Source of the DNA: Thalassotalea_H sp040779345
GTDB taxonomy: Bacteria > Pseudomonadota > Gammaproteobacteria > Enterobacterales > Alteromonadaceae
Assembly (NCBI GenBank): GCA_040779345.1
Contig: JBFONU010000001.1
Coordinates: 1 to 64,000, forward strand
DNA: 64,000 bases
Direction of reading: 5' to 3'
This document shows positions 16,211-24,314 of the stretch, one piece after another. The notes under the pieces are model-generated. The model saw nothing but the letters and a program-made list of their open reading frames with translations. It ran no database searches and was not told the DNA's origin. The position numbers and the translations under genes are program-made. How positions within the stretch are numbered: the stretch's first letter is position 1; every line of letters starts with the position of its first letter.

Positions 16211-17146
16211 TTATTTAGGTAGTGTCCCTAGTGTTGCTAACCAAGCATCAAAATCAAGCAAGTTCGCGGGTAAGATAATTTTCCTACTTTTATCACTTAA
16301 ACCGGTCATTTGCTGTAGGTATTGTTCACTCAATTGCATATTAATCGCTTGATCGCCTCCTGGTTGTTCAATGGCATCTGCTATTTTAATGATTGCATTA
16401 CTCGTTGCGGTTGCAATAGCTAAAATTTCTGCGGACTTACCTTCAGCGGCATTGATACGTCGTTGCTTTTCACCTTCAGAAATATTGATTAATTCAGTCA
16501 TTTGACCTTCTGAACGGTTAATTCTACTGGCTTTATCTCCTAAGCTTTTTGCTAAAATCGCGCGCTTTTCGCGTTCGGCATTCACTTGTAATTCCATCGC
16601 ATTTCTCACTGTAAACGGTGGAGTGATATTTTTTATTTCATAACGGTGTACTCGTATTCCCCAACTCTCACCGGCTTTATCTAATACTTCAACTACTTTA
16701 GCGCTGATAATATCTCGCTCTTCAAAGGTACGGTCTAAGTCTAATGTACCAATAACCGAACGAGTCGTTGTTTGGGCTAACTGCATTGCAGCGAAGCGAT
16801 AATCAGTAATACCATAACTCGCTTTTAAAGAGTCGACGACTTGAATGTATATTACGCCGTCAACTTCTACATTGACTTCATCCTTTGAAAAACAATCTTG
16901 TGGGGGAACGTCAATGGTTTCTTCTTTTAAATCTTGTACAAATGCCACTCGATCAATAAAAGGCAGTAACACATGAAACCCCGCTTCAAGTGTGCAGCGA
17001 TATTTTCCTAATCTTTCTACTACGTAAGCCGATTTGGTTGGCACTAAGCAAATTGCTTGGATAAATTTAAAGGCTAAATATAAAAAGATTGCCGCCCAAA
17101 TAGCTAAAACAACAATATCGATATTGGTTACATTGGCATCAATCAT
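16211..17146 (-). CDS. SPFH/stomatin-family membrane protein, second paralogue
   Basis: 311 aa. One N-terminal membrane helix is followed by an SPFH (Band 7) domain (VPTKSAYVVERLGKYRCTLE; GTLDLDRTFEERD) and a helical tail (AEREKRAILAKSLGDKASRI). Bacterial stomatin/QmcA-like proteins form large membrane-bound oligomers and work with NfeD partners in membrane organisation and protease control. It overlaps the upstream SPFH gene by 1 bp, and both lie behind an nfeD gene. Confidence 0.92.
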   Translation of the reverse strand: MIDANVTNIDIVVLAIWAAIFLYLAFKFIQAICLVPTKSAYVVERLGKYRCTLEAGFHVLLPFIDRVAFVQDLKEETIDVPPQDCFSKDEVNVEVDGVIYIQVVDSLKASYGITDYRFAAMQLAQTTTRSVIGTLDLDRTFEERDIISAKVVEVLDKAGESWGIRVHRYEIKNITPPFTVRNAMELQVNAEREKRAILAKSLGDKASRINRSEGQMTELINISEGEKQRRINAAEGKSAEILAIATATSNAIIKIADAIEQPGGDQAINMQLSEQYLQQMTGLSDKSRKIILPANLLDFDAWLATLGTLPK

Positions 17147-18063
17147 TATTTTGCTCCTTGTACTGTTTGTGTCACTTTATCCATACCCTGGAAAAAGCCT
17201 TCTAACTTCGCTATTTCACTTGGCATAACAGACACATCTGCGGTTTTGAGTATGTCGCCAGTTTGTGTAATAAATTGCTCAAGCAAACGCATTTTTATTG
17301 CTTTGTCACCACTTGGTGCTGACGCGGCTTTCGCTATTAAATTGATCCCTTCGGCGGTTGCACTCGTTAATATTTCAATCTCTTGTGCGCGGCCATGAGC
17401 TTCGTTAATTTGACGTTGTTTATTACCTTCTGATAAGTTAATCGCTTCTTGTCTTTCCCCTTCAGACAAATTAATTGTTGACTCTTTTTCTGCGCGAGCA
17501 AGGGTTATTTCTGCACGCTTTTGCCGCTCTGCTTCCATTTGTTTTTCTAAAGTATGAATGACATTTTCTGAAGGAGTAATATTCCTTACTTCGTAACGCA
17601 ATACTTTAATGCCCCAAGGATCTGATGCTTTATCTATTTCTCTAACAATCGTCTCGTTAAGCGTGTCTCGCTCAGAAAAGGTTTGGCCTAAGTTAAGTTT
17701 GCCAATTTCAGAACGCATGGTTGTTTGCGCTAGATTAACACTCGCGCGGCGATAATCTTCAATCCCGTAACTTGCTTTTGCACCATCCATCACTTGAATG
17801 TAAACCAAACCATCAACATTGATTTGAATGTTGTCTCGAGATATGCAACTTTGCGAGGGAATATCTAATACTTGTTCTCGGGTTTCATGTCGATAAGCGA
17901 CGCGATCAAAAAAGGGAATTAAAAAGTGCATACCGGGTTGCATAACGGCGCGAAACTTTCCTAAACGCTCAATGACGCAAACTTCTTTCATTTGCACAAT
18001 AAGTACGAGTTTTACTAAAATAACCAATAGTGCTAATAAAATAAAGGTGAGTGTTGCTAGCAT
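17146..18063 (-). CDS. SPFH/stomatin-family membrane protein, first paralogue
   Basis: 305 aa with the same plan as the following gene: N-terminal helix, SPFH domain (MKEVCVIERLGKFRAVMQPG; IGKLNLGQTFSERD) and a long helical region rich in Glu/Gln (NLSEGERQEAINLSEGNKQ). The two paralogues probably form mixed or parallel oligomers at the inner membrane. It lies 61 bp after nfeD and overlaps its partner by 1 bp. Confidence 0.92.
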   Translation of the reverse strand: MLATLTFILLALLVILVKLVLIVQMKEVCVIERLGKFRAVMQPGMHFLIPFFDRVAYRHETREQVLDIPSQSCISRDNIQINVDGLVYIQVMDGAKASYGIEDYRRASVNLAQTTMRSEIGKLNLGQTFSERDTLNETIVREIDKASDPWGIKVLRYEVRNITPSENVIHTLEKQMEAERQKRAEITLARAEKESTINLSEGERQEAINLSEGNKQRQINEAHGRAQEIEILTSATAEGINLIAKAASAPSGDKAIKMRLLEQFITQTGDILKTADVSVMPSEIAKLEGFFQGMDKVTQTVQGAK

Positions 18064-18124
18064 AGGGGGTGCTCCTATTTTGTTGTTTTTAAATAATAAT
18101 TTGGTTTTATTGTTAGGGTGAGTG

Positions 18125-18583
18125 TTAATGTTGCTTTAGTGGTTCAACTACTAAAGATATGTTGTCTTTACAGACAATGGTTGCATGACTACCAGCAGCT
18201 AATTCTGTACCATCACTTAATGCTGTCCAAGTTGTGCCTTGATAACGAACACGTCCAGCATGAGTGCCAGGTCCTATCGGCTCTGTGACTAAAACTTCTT
18301 TACCGAAAATATCCAGCTCTTCGTAAATATTTTCAATGCTTTGCTCGCCTTTAAAAAATTTCTCTGTGAAAAAGTAAAGTACAAACAACAAAATAGAAGC
18401 AAAGATAAACCATGCGGTTAACGTGATTGCCCAAGTATCAAGCAGTTGTTGCTGAACACCAATAGCGACTAATAAGGAAGCGATTCCTAAATTGAGTAAG
18501 ATCCCCCCAGGAACAAAAATTTCAAGGCAGGAAAAAAGAATGGCTAATACAATCCAAGTTTCAAAAAATAAAATATATTCCAC
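18125..18583 (-). CDS. NfeD-family membrane protein
   Basis: About 152 aa from a GTG at 18583, chosen because AAGGAG lies 6 nt upstream; an ATG 90 nt further up would add a hydrophilic N-terminus lacking such a site. Two to three hydrophobic helices (LNLGIASLLVAIGVQQQLL; FIFASILLFVLYFF) are followed by a C-terminal OB-fold (GRVRYQGTTWTALSDG) typical of short NfeD proteins. It is the first gene of an nfeD-SPFH-SPFH operon. Confidence 0.87.
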   Translation of the reverse strand: MEYILFFETWIVLAILFSCLEIFVPGGILLNLGIASLLVAIGVQQQLLDTWAITLTAWFIFASILLFVLYFFTEKFFKGEQSIENIYEELDIFGKEVLVTEPIGPGTHAGRVRYQGTTWTALSDGTELAAGSHATIVCKDNISLVVEPLKQH

Positions 18584-18889
18584 TGAGAACTCCTTGTCAG
18601 AAAACAGTTCATTTACTGTTTTATTCTTAGTTAGCATAGCACAAGTAAATATATTGTTAACAATGCATAACAAAGAGTAGTCTCGATGACATAATATGTC
18701 AATAAGAAATTAATAGGTAAACTACCAATTAATAAGCTGAACAACAGCAATTCAATAAGCTACCTTCAAAGTTCAATGCCGTCGTTTTACTTGTATTGCC
18801 TAAAGACACATGAATATTTCCCTAATGATTAGTCATTACTTAAAGCGTAATCTCTAGTGAAATAAAGTTCAAATTCAAAACGTTTTACA

Positions 18890-20134
18890 TTACAAATTTA
18901 TCGATGCTAAATCTGACTGATATTGAGCTAAATTATTATCCCCTTTGTCAGTAGCAAACTTGACAGCCGCACTGTAATGTTTTTTTGCCTTATTTAAAAA
19001 ACCAGTCTCTTGATATACCTTTCCTAACCCATTATGCAGCTTGGCTGACTCTGGAAATTTGCCGATACCACTTTTGAAAAAATACTCTGCTTTTGTTGGG
19101 TTATCATGTTTTAAATAAAATAATCCAAAATTATTTTGCCAAAATACTGAATGATAACGTTTGGTTGTTAACACATCACTAAACTCAGTCATAAACTCAT
19201 CAAATTCTGGGTAATTGTCTTGCTTCCATGACAGCCAGATTAAATGATTTTTTGTATCATCGTGTATCGCGTTTTCAAAACCAAACCGTTTACTTCTTTC
19301 ATTAAAATATGTTGTCAAATACTTCATACCACCAAGTTGCTTAAATTCTCTGATATCGATAAATGTGGGTGTTGAGTAATTGTGAAATATGTACTTTATG
19401 CCCTGATAAAGCGCCAAATAAGGCGTTGATTGATGGGTTTCATCATCAAATTTATCATATTGCCAATGCAGTTTTTTTTGATTATTTTGACTTAAAGCTT
19501 TCGATAATGCGTCAGCAAATTTTATGGTATAAACGTCTCTGTTTGAGTTGGCTATGTAGATGTACTTGTCTTTTTTAATTTCACTAGCAAAAGAGTTAAG
19601 TACGTCATCTTCTATTTCGCCGCCACTACTTAAAATGACAGCCTCAAATAAGTCAGGATGTTGAAGAAATGTCGATGAAGAAAAAAAGGCCCCCATTTCC
19701 CAGCCAAATAACACCTTTCGTGATTGAGTTCTGTATTGATTATCAACATACGGAATAAGCTCTTTTAGCAAATATTGTTCAAATTTATCACTTTCACGAC
19801 TAAACCAAGTTCTTCTATCGGGGTTTTTATTCATAATACCAACCACAATCATTTCTGGAGTTGCCAGTGGGGCTTTAAGCGACTGCTGGATAGCAACCGC
19901 ATTAGTAAAATGCCATTGACCATCTAAAACATATAAAACAGGGTATTCCTGCTCTGAGTGATTGTAACTCTCAGGTAAGTATATCTTTACATGTCGTTGT
20001 TCATTGAGTGTTGTTGAATGGCTAGTGAGTGTAAAACCAATAGTCGTATCTGTTTTACTGACATTAGCTGAAACCTTAAAGGTTAATAATGAGCAAGTTA
20101 AATAGACGATAAAAAAACAAAGCTTTATAACCAT
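18890..20134 (-). CDS. Exported esterase-fold protein with TPR tail; nucleophile serine replaced
   Basis: 414 aa. An N-terminal signal peptide precedes a putative esterase D/IroE-like alpha/beta hydrolase domain (YPVLYVLDGQWHF; TWFSRESDKFEQYLLKELIP). The nucleophile elbow, usually GxSxGG, reads GWEMGA at residues 144-149, so the catalytic Ser is Glu. The late His segment (ETHQSTPYLALYQGIKYIF) is retained. The C-terminus has TPR-like helices (LHNGLGKVYQETGFLNKAKK). It may be a non-catalytic binding protein or use another residue. Stands alone, divergent from the peptide cluster. Confidence 0.85.
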   Translation of the reverse strand: MVIKLCFFIVYLTCSLLTFKVSANVSKTDTTIGFTLTSHSTTLNEQRHVKIYLPESYNHSEQEYPVLYVLDGQWHFTNAVAIQQSLKAPLATPEMIVVGIMNKNPDRRTWFSRESDKFEQYLLKELIPYVDNQYRTQSRKVLFGWEMGAFFSSSTFLQHPDLFEAVILSSGGEIEDDVLNSFASEIKKDKYIYIANSNRDVYTIKFADALSKALSQNNQKKLHWQYDKFDDETHQSTPYLALYQGIKYIFHNYSTPTFIDIREFKQLGGMKYLTTYFNERSKRFGFENAIHDDTKNHLIWLSWKQDNYPEFDEFMTEFSDVLTTKRYHSVFWQNNFGLFYLKHDNPTKAEYFFKSGIGKFPESAKLHNGLGKVYQETGFLNKAKKHYSAAVKFATDKGDNNLAQYQSDLASINL

Positions 20135-20600
20135 TTTGTGAGTAACCTTAAACTGTTGAATAAAAGACGAGTAAAATCGTAGGATTAGTGTAAATTTTTT
20201 ATTCTATATCTATAAGTTAACTAAGCGCATTTAATTAACGATTAAACTCATCATACCTAGTTCTAAGAGATTAAGACCAACTCAACATTTTACTTTTATT
20301 TTAAGGCGGTCCGAGAAGCACTTTGATCCCTTTTATTGATCAAGCGTTAGGTTGCCACAGTTGAGCTTTAATTGCATCCTGTCTTGCCCATCACATCACT
20401 TTCTAATCTTGATAACCCTAACTTAAGTGTTGAATGATAGATGAAAACAACCAACTTTCTAACAATATTACTCGAGCTGTATCAACAGAGATAAACGAAA
20501 CAGGTAAAGTACCGTTCTGTTCACCTTGGCGACAGGTTAGAAAATTAAGGTAGATTCCAAGATATTTTTAACAATTTAAAAACTTAATTATAACAATGTG
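20135..20600. other. Intergenic region without a recognisable gene
   Basis: About 465 bp separate the esterase-like gene from the peptide cluster. I see no open frame with a ribosome site and no RNA gene. The part around 20300-20420 is less A+T-rich than its surroundings and could be a decayed gene, but I cannot identify it. Confidence 0.4.
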
Positions 20601-20636
20601 TTGACATATAATTTGTCTGAATGATAGCCTTATAAT
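20601..20636 (+). promoter_or_regulatory. Candidate promoter of the peptide cluster
   Basis: A perfect TTGACA (20601-20606) and a perfect TATAAT (20631-20636) precede the peptide gene. They are 24 bp apart instead of about 17, so the TATAAT may work alone or with an activator. The -10 is 37 bp before the peptide ATG. Confidence 0.45.
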
Positions 20637-20673
20637 GCTCGAATATTGAGTGAACATATTAAGGAATAATAAA

Positions 20674-20829
20674 ATGAAAAATGAAAAAAAAGAACTAAAT
20701 GAACTAAATGAACTAGTTCAAACATTAGAAGTTGAAGAACTTGAGGAACGTTTAGAGTTTTTAACTTGTCATTGGGGAAGCGACCGTCCAAATGAAGGTG
20801 GTGGCCTAAGTTGTCATCATGATTTTTAA
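20674..20829 (+). CDS. Candidate RiPP precursor peptide (51 aa)
   Basis: ATG at 20674 with AAGGA 8 nt upstream, TAA at 20827. Residues 1-29 are an acidic, Leu/Glu-rich, helical leader (VEELEERLEF). Residues 30-51 have a different composition, with two Cys-His motifs, one Trp and a Gly run: TCHWGSDRPNEGGG then LSCHHDF. A leader joined to a Cys/His/Trp/Gly core is characteristic of ribosomally made, modified peptides. Codons 7-15 are a 9-bp repeat encoding ELN-ELN-ELV. Downstream lie a DsbA-like lipoprotein, an isoprenoid-synthase-like protein, an RRE-M50 protease and an IPP isomerase. The assignment as precursor is inference from sequence and context. Confidence 0.75.
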   Translation: MKNEKKELNELNELVQTLEVEELEERLEFLTCHWGSDRPNEGGGLSCHHDF

Positions 20830-20844
20830 ATATTGATGACGAAT

Positions 20845-20871
20845 AATCCACCTTAGAAACTAAGGTGGATT
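20845..20871 (+). terminator. Hairpin between precursor and enzyme genes (attenuator-like)
   Basis: AATCCACCTTA and TAAGGTGGATT pair over 11 bp with a GAAAC loop, 15 bp after the precursor stop. No strong U-run follows, so partial termination or mRNA stabilisation is likely. That would give more precursor than enzymes, as in many peptide operons. Confidence 0.6.
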
Positions 20872-20890
20872 ATATCAATTAATTGATATA
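20871..20890. promoter_or_regulatory. Perfect 20-bp palindrome
   Basis: TATATCAATTAATTGATATA is a perfect inverted repeat without spacer. It lies between the hairpin and the start of the DsbA-like gene (20909). It could be an operator or a second structural element; no regulator gene is adjacent. Confidence 0.45.
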
Positions 20891-20908
20891 ATTATTTAAG
20901 AAGTTTTA

Positions 20909-21526
20909 ATGAAAATGCACTTTATCAAAGTTTTTATTACAGCCTGTTTATTCGCATTATTAATTAGTAGCTGTGATAGTGAATCAACGCAAAAAAATGA
21001 ATTAAAAGGTCGCTATACCCTAGTTTCATCACTAAGTCCTAACAGCTTAACTAAAGTTAATTTAGATGTCTTCATTAATTTTAAATGTCCCCACTGTTAT
21101 CAATCTCACAACTTTCTAATCGAATTACAAAAAAAATATGGTGAGCAGCTTGTTATCAACTTTAGACCTGTAGTTGAAAAAGGAAAAGTTAATGACATTC
21201 TAAAACTATTTTACATCGCAAGTCTTAATGCTAAAGAACTTGAAACGATTAAAACTATTTACGAAGCCGTATTTGTTAAACAATTGGATATTGAAGATAA
21301 AGATGTCGTTAGGAACCTTGCGATAAAATTAGGTATTGAAGATCAGTATGTTGAAAATTATAAAGAGCAATGGATTGATAATAAAATAAAAAGAAGCATC
21401 ACATTAGCAAGAGCTTATAATTTATCAATGACGCCTAGTATGGTTATCGAAAGTCAACTTAAATTGTCTAATGACATAAAGAATATAGACATTGTTTTAA
21501 ATGATCTATTAATCAAAGATGATTAG
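20909..21526 (+). CDS. DsbA-like thioredoxin-fold lipoprotein
   Basis: 205 aa. A lipoprotein signal ends at Cys22 (FALLISSC), which places it at the periplasmic face of a membrane. A thioredoxin-fold domain has the redox motif CPHC at 60-63 (FKCPHCYQ) and a cis-Pro loop near 176 (SMTPSMVIE), with a helical insertion between, as in DsbA. It is expected to make or rearrange disulfides. The precursor core next door has two cysteines, a plausible substrate. It is 9 bp upstream of the isoprenoid-synthase-like gene. Confidence 0.88.
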   Translation: MKMHFIKVFITACLFALLISSCDSESTQKNELKGRYTLVSSLSPNSLTKVNLDVFINFKCPHCYQSHNFLIELQKKYGEQLVINFRPVVEKGKVNDILKLFYIASLNAKELETIKTIYEAVFVKQLDIEDKDVVRNLAIKLGIEDQYVENYKEQWIDNKIKRSITLARAYNLSMTPSMVIESQLKLSNDIKNIDIVLNDLLIKDD

Positions 21527-21535
21527 GTAATAGGA

Positions 21536-22456
21536 ATGGCATCGAATTTAGCAGAATTTAAAAAACTTTTTCTTTACAATATGAATTGTTATACCTCTTC
21601 AACAGAAGAAGAACTAGAACATTGGTCTAATGAAAAGGTATTTATTGAACATCAATTTTATATTGATTTAGTGTCACATTTTCGCCCTTTATTTCCTGAG
21701 GTTACTGATGAAGTGGTTGAAAAATTTAAATTAATTTGCTTTTGTTTGTTAAGAGGTTTAATTGGTTTTGACAAACTCATAGATGAAAATGATTGTACAA
21801 AATACAGGTTAGGTCTTATTCATTATGAATTGGGGATAAAGCTTATAAATGAGTTTTATCCCAAGGAGCATTCTTTTTGGGTAGATTTCAATAAAGAGCA
21901 GCAGTTGTACTTTGATTCGATAAGCGATGAAATGAATTATTGTCCTGTAACTTTAAATCAAAAGAAATTTGAAATACTCAGTAAAAATAAGTCAGCCCTA
22001 GTAAATGTTGCTGTTTATTTACTATGTCACTTTCAAAAAAATGCAGAATACAAGCATGTCCTAACCAATTCATTAATGTCATTACATGTTGCTATGCAAA
22101 TACTTGATGACATTAGTGATTTTAAAAAAGACTTGGTAAACAAGCAACTGACTTTTGTTTGTGTGGAGGTTGAAGCATATGTTCTTGCATTGGGAGTGAA
22201 CCTATCTGAAACAAGTAATGAATTACTTTTTAAATACTTATTTGCAAGTGGCATTGCTAATAAACATTATTTATTAGCAATTAAGAAACTAAGAAAATCT
22301 ATATCCTATGTTGAATGTTTAAGTTTATCGACATATAAAGAATTTTTAATGACTGAAATTCAAAAAGTAGAAAGCATAGTCGACTTAACTCGAGGAATTA
22401 TTCAAAAAAATACTTTGAAAAAAAAGTTAATTATTCAATCTGAAGGCCTTACTTGA
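21536..22456 (+). CDS. Putative isoprenoid-synthase-fold protein (possible peptide prenyltransferase)
   Basis: 306 aa, all-helical, no signal peptide. I cannot place it in a named family, but two Asp-rich motifs are visible: FDKLIDEND (residues 78-86) and LDDISDFKKDL (190-200). In class I isoprenoid synthases such paired motifs bind diphosphate through Mg2+ and lie a similar distance apart (here about 110 residues). ComQ of Bacillus, which prenylates the Trp of ComX, is of this fold. Joined to a precursor peptide and an IPP isomerase, it is the best candidate for adding an isoprenyl group to the peptide. The TGA overlaps the next ATG (TGATG). Confidence 0.55.
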   Translation: MASNLAEFKKLFLYNMNCYTSSTEEELEHWSNEKVFIEHQFYIDLVSHFRPLFPEVTDEVVEKFKLICFCLLRGLIGFDKLIDENDCTKYRLGLIHYELGIKLINEFYPKEHSFWVDFNKEQQLYFDSISDEMNYCPVTLNQKKFEILSKNKSALVNVAVYLLCHFQKNAEYKHVLTNSLMSLHVAMQILDDISDFKKDLVNKQLTFVCVEVEAYVLALGVNLSETSNELLFKYLFASGIANKHYLLAIKKLRKSISYVECLSLSTYKEFLMTEIQKVESIVDLTRGIIQKNTLKKKLIIQSEGLT

Positions 22457-23670
22457 TGACTGCTAATTTATTAGAGGATGTATCAGTTGACAGTTCAGCC
22501 TTATCATTAAATTGTTTTGCTGTTGAACACTCAATCACTCAAGAAAAGGACAAATGGATATTATCTTTTTCAACGGGCAGACACTTTATTGTTAATGATA
22601 ATGCATTATCGTTGTTAAATATATTAAAACAATCAGCTACAGTGGATGATGCATATCAGACTTTTATTCTTAAGAAAGACAATGAAGCTACAAGTTATGA
22701 TGACTTTGTCTCTGTCACCAAGCATTTAATAAATAAGTTTAAGTCTAATCAAAATACCTATCATCAGACGTACTTAAAATTAAAGCTTTCTTTAATTAAG
22801 AAGGACAATATAAAATTTTTTACCGCCCCTTTTATGGCTCTTTTTTCATTACAGACGTTTTATTTTCTATTCATATTGAGCTTTGTATTTAATATTTTTT
22901 CAGTTTGGGAGATGTTTAATAAAAATTTTGAGATTGATTTGTTTTCGAATTTTGAAGTCATTGTTAGTGGTTTGTTTTTAGCTACTTTCCTGCACGAAAT
23001 AGGGCACATGACTGCATGCAGAAAGCATGGTGCCTCTCATGGTGATATGGGGGTGGGGTTTTACTTTATTTTTCCTGTTGCATATGCAGATGTAACGGGT
23101 ATATGGGCATTAACAAAAGGTAAGAGAATTCAAGTTAACTTATCAGGAATATACTTAGAGTTACTTCTCGTGAGTTGTTTTTTTGTTTTTTCAGTGTTTT
23201 TTCCAAGTATAGTGTATGCATGCGTGTTCATTATGTTTCGCATTATTTATACTATAATTCCTTTTTTTAGGAGTGATGGTTATTGGTTATTAAGCGATTT
23301 TATTAGCGAGCCTAATCTGCAAAAAAAATCGATTGATGCACTTAAGAGCTTTTTAAATAAAAAGGAAACTTCTTCCTATAGTAAAAAATATTTGTTCTTA
23401 ATTCTTTATGGTTTTTTATCAATTATATATTTTCCAGTATTCATTTTTTATATTGCTTTTAATTACACAAATACACTTATAAGTACACCATATATTATTC
23501 AAGATATTATTGCTCGCCTCTTTAATAAAGAAGATGTATTAAACTTACTAACCTATGAGTTGTTTATTGCAATAGTGTTTTATGTCTTATTAATATCAAA
23601 AGTACTGCCTGCTTTTATCACTAAATTAAAATTAAGATATAAAAATAACTGGAAACTCAACCAGTGGTAG
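22456..23670 (+). CDS. Membrane M50 metalloprotease with N-terminal PqqD/RRE-like domain
   Basis: 404 aa from the ATG at 22456. Residues about 20-96 resemble a PqqD-type RiPP recognition element (WILSFSTGRHFIVNDNALSL, then helices). A multi-helix site-2-protease-type domain follows: HEIGH near 180, FPVAYADVTGIW near 210 and DGYWLLSD near 275, the expected zinc ligands. The layout is that of YydH-like peptide zinc metalloproteases in RiPP loci. It should bind the leader of the 51-aa peptide and cleave it in or at the inner membrane. Very A+T-rich. Coupled to the preceding gene by a 1-bp overlap. Confidence 0.8.
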   Translation: MTANLLEDVSVDSSALSLNCFAVEHSITQEKDKWILSFSTGRHFIVNDNALSLLNILKQSATVDDAYQTFILKKDNEATSYDDFVSVTKHLINKFKSNQNTYHQTYLKLKLSLIKKDNIKFFTAPFMALFSLQTFYFLFILSFVFNIFSVWEMFNKNFEIDLFSNFEVIVSGLFLATFLHEIGHMTACRKHGASHGDMGVGFYFIFPVAYADVTGIWALTKGKRIQVNLSGIYLELLLVSCFFVFSVFFPSIVYACVFIMFRIIYTIIPFFRSDGYWLLSDFISEPNLQKKSIDALKSFLNKKETSSYSKKYLFLILYGFLSIIYFPVFIFYIAFNYTNTLISTPYIIQDIIARLFNKEDVLNLLTYELFIAIVFYVLLISKVLPAFITKLKLRYKNNWKLNQW

Positions 23671-23706
23671 TGAATCAATTTTCAAATCTAAAAGGAATCG
23701 TATATT

Positions 23707-24273
23707 TTGGAAGAAGTCGTCTTAGTAAATGATCGAAATGAAGTTGTTGGTATTCTAGACAAATCACTTGTACATGGTAAGGAGACACCATTACATAGGG
23801 CTTTCTCATTATTTATTTTCGACACGTCAAACAGGTTGATTATACAGCAAAGATCGTTTTATAAAAAAGCATGGCCTTTGATATGGTCTAATTCATGCTG
23901 TGGACACCCTGCATTAAATGAATCTAATATTAATGCTGCCAAAAGGAGAGCAAAATATGAATTAGGAATTCAAATTGAAGATGTCGTTGAGGTTGCCCCG
24001 TATAGATATTGTTATTCGTTTAACGGCATTATGGAAAATGAAATCTGCCCTATTTTGGTTGCTAGATACCGTGGTAATTCTGATATTCGTGAAAAAGTAA
24101 ATATCGAGGAAGTGAATAGTTTTCGTTGGATTGATTGGGCTCATTGGCTTGATGAAGTTTCTAATAATGGCGATGCATACTCTCCTTGGGCAATTGATGA
24201 AACAAAAATTTTAATGAATGAAATCAAATTTAAAAAATGGTTGGGTTATTGTAGGGCCTCTGTTAAATGCTAA
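23707..24273 (+). CDS. idi: Isopentenyl-diphosphate delta-isomerase, type 1
   Basis: 188 aa, TTG start with AAGGA about 10 nt upstream. It interconverts IPP and DMAPP, the allylic primer for prenyl transfer. Family residues are kept: metal-binding His in VHGKETPLHRAFS, catalytic Cys in NSCCGHP (Cys65, equivalent to E. coli Cys67), and the Glu pair in GIMENEICP. The Nudix-like fold is complete. Bacteria with the MEP pathway do not strictly need it, so its place 36 bp behind the M50 gene suggests a dedicated DMAPP supply. Confidence 0.93.
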   Translation: MEEVVLVNDRNEVVGILDKSLVHGKETPLHRAFSLFIFDTSNRLIIQQRSFYKKAWPLIWSNSCCGHPALNESNINAAKRRAKYELGIQIEDVVEVAPYRYCYSFNGIMENEICPILVARYRGNSDIREKVNIEEVNSFRWIDWAHWLDEVSNNGDAYSPWAIDETKILMNEIKFKKWLGYCRASVKC

Positions 24274-24314
24274 GTATCCCTTTTTCATTCCTTTCAGATT
24301 GCTGTGAAGTTTAA

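Noticed and set aside
20300..20420. Possible remnant of a transposase or other gene upstream of the peptide cluster
   Set aside because: Base composition differs slightly from its surroundings, but translations in all frames are broken and match nothing I can name.
20630..20851. 73-codon frame on the minus strand over the peptide gene
   Set aside because: It runs antisense to the 51-codon precursor, is His/Leu/Phe-rich as expected from antisense of a Lys/Glu leader, and has no fitting ribosome site.
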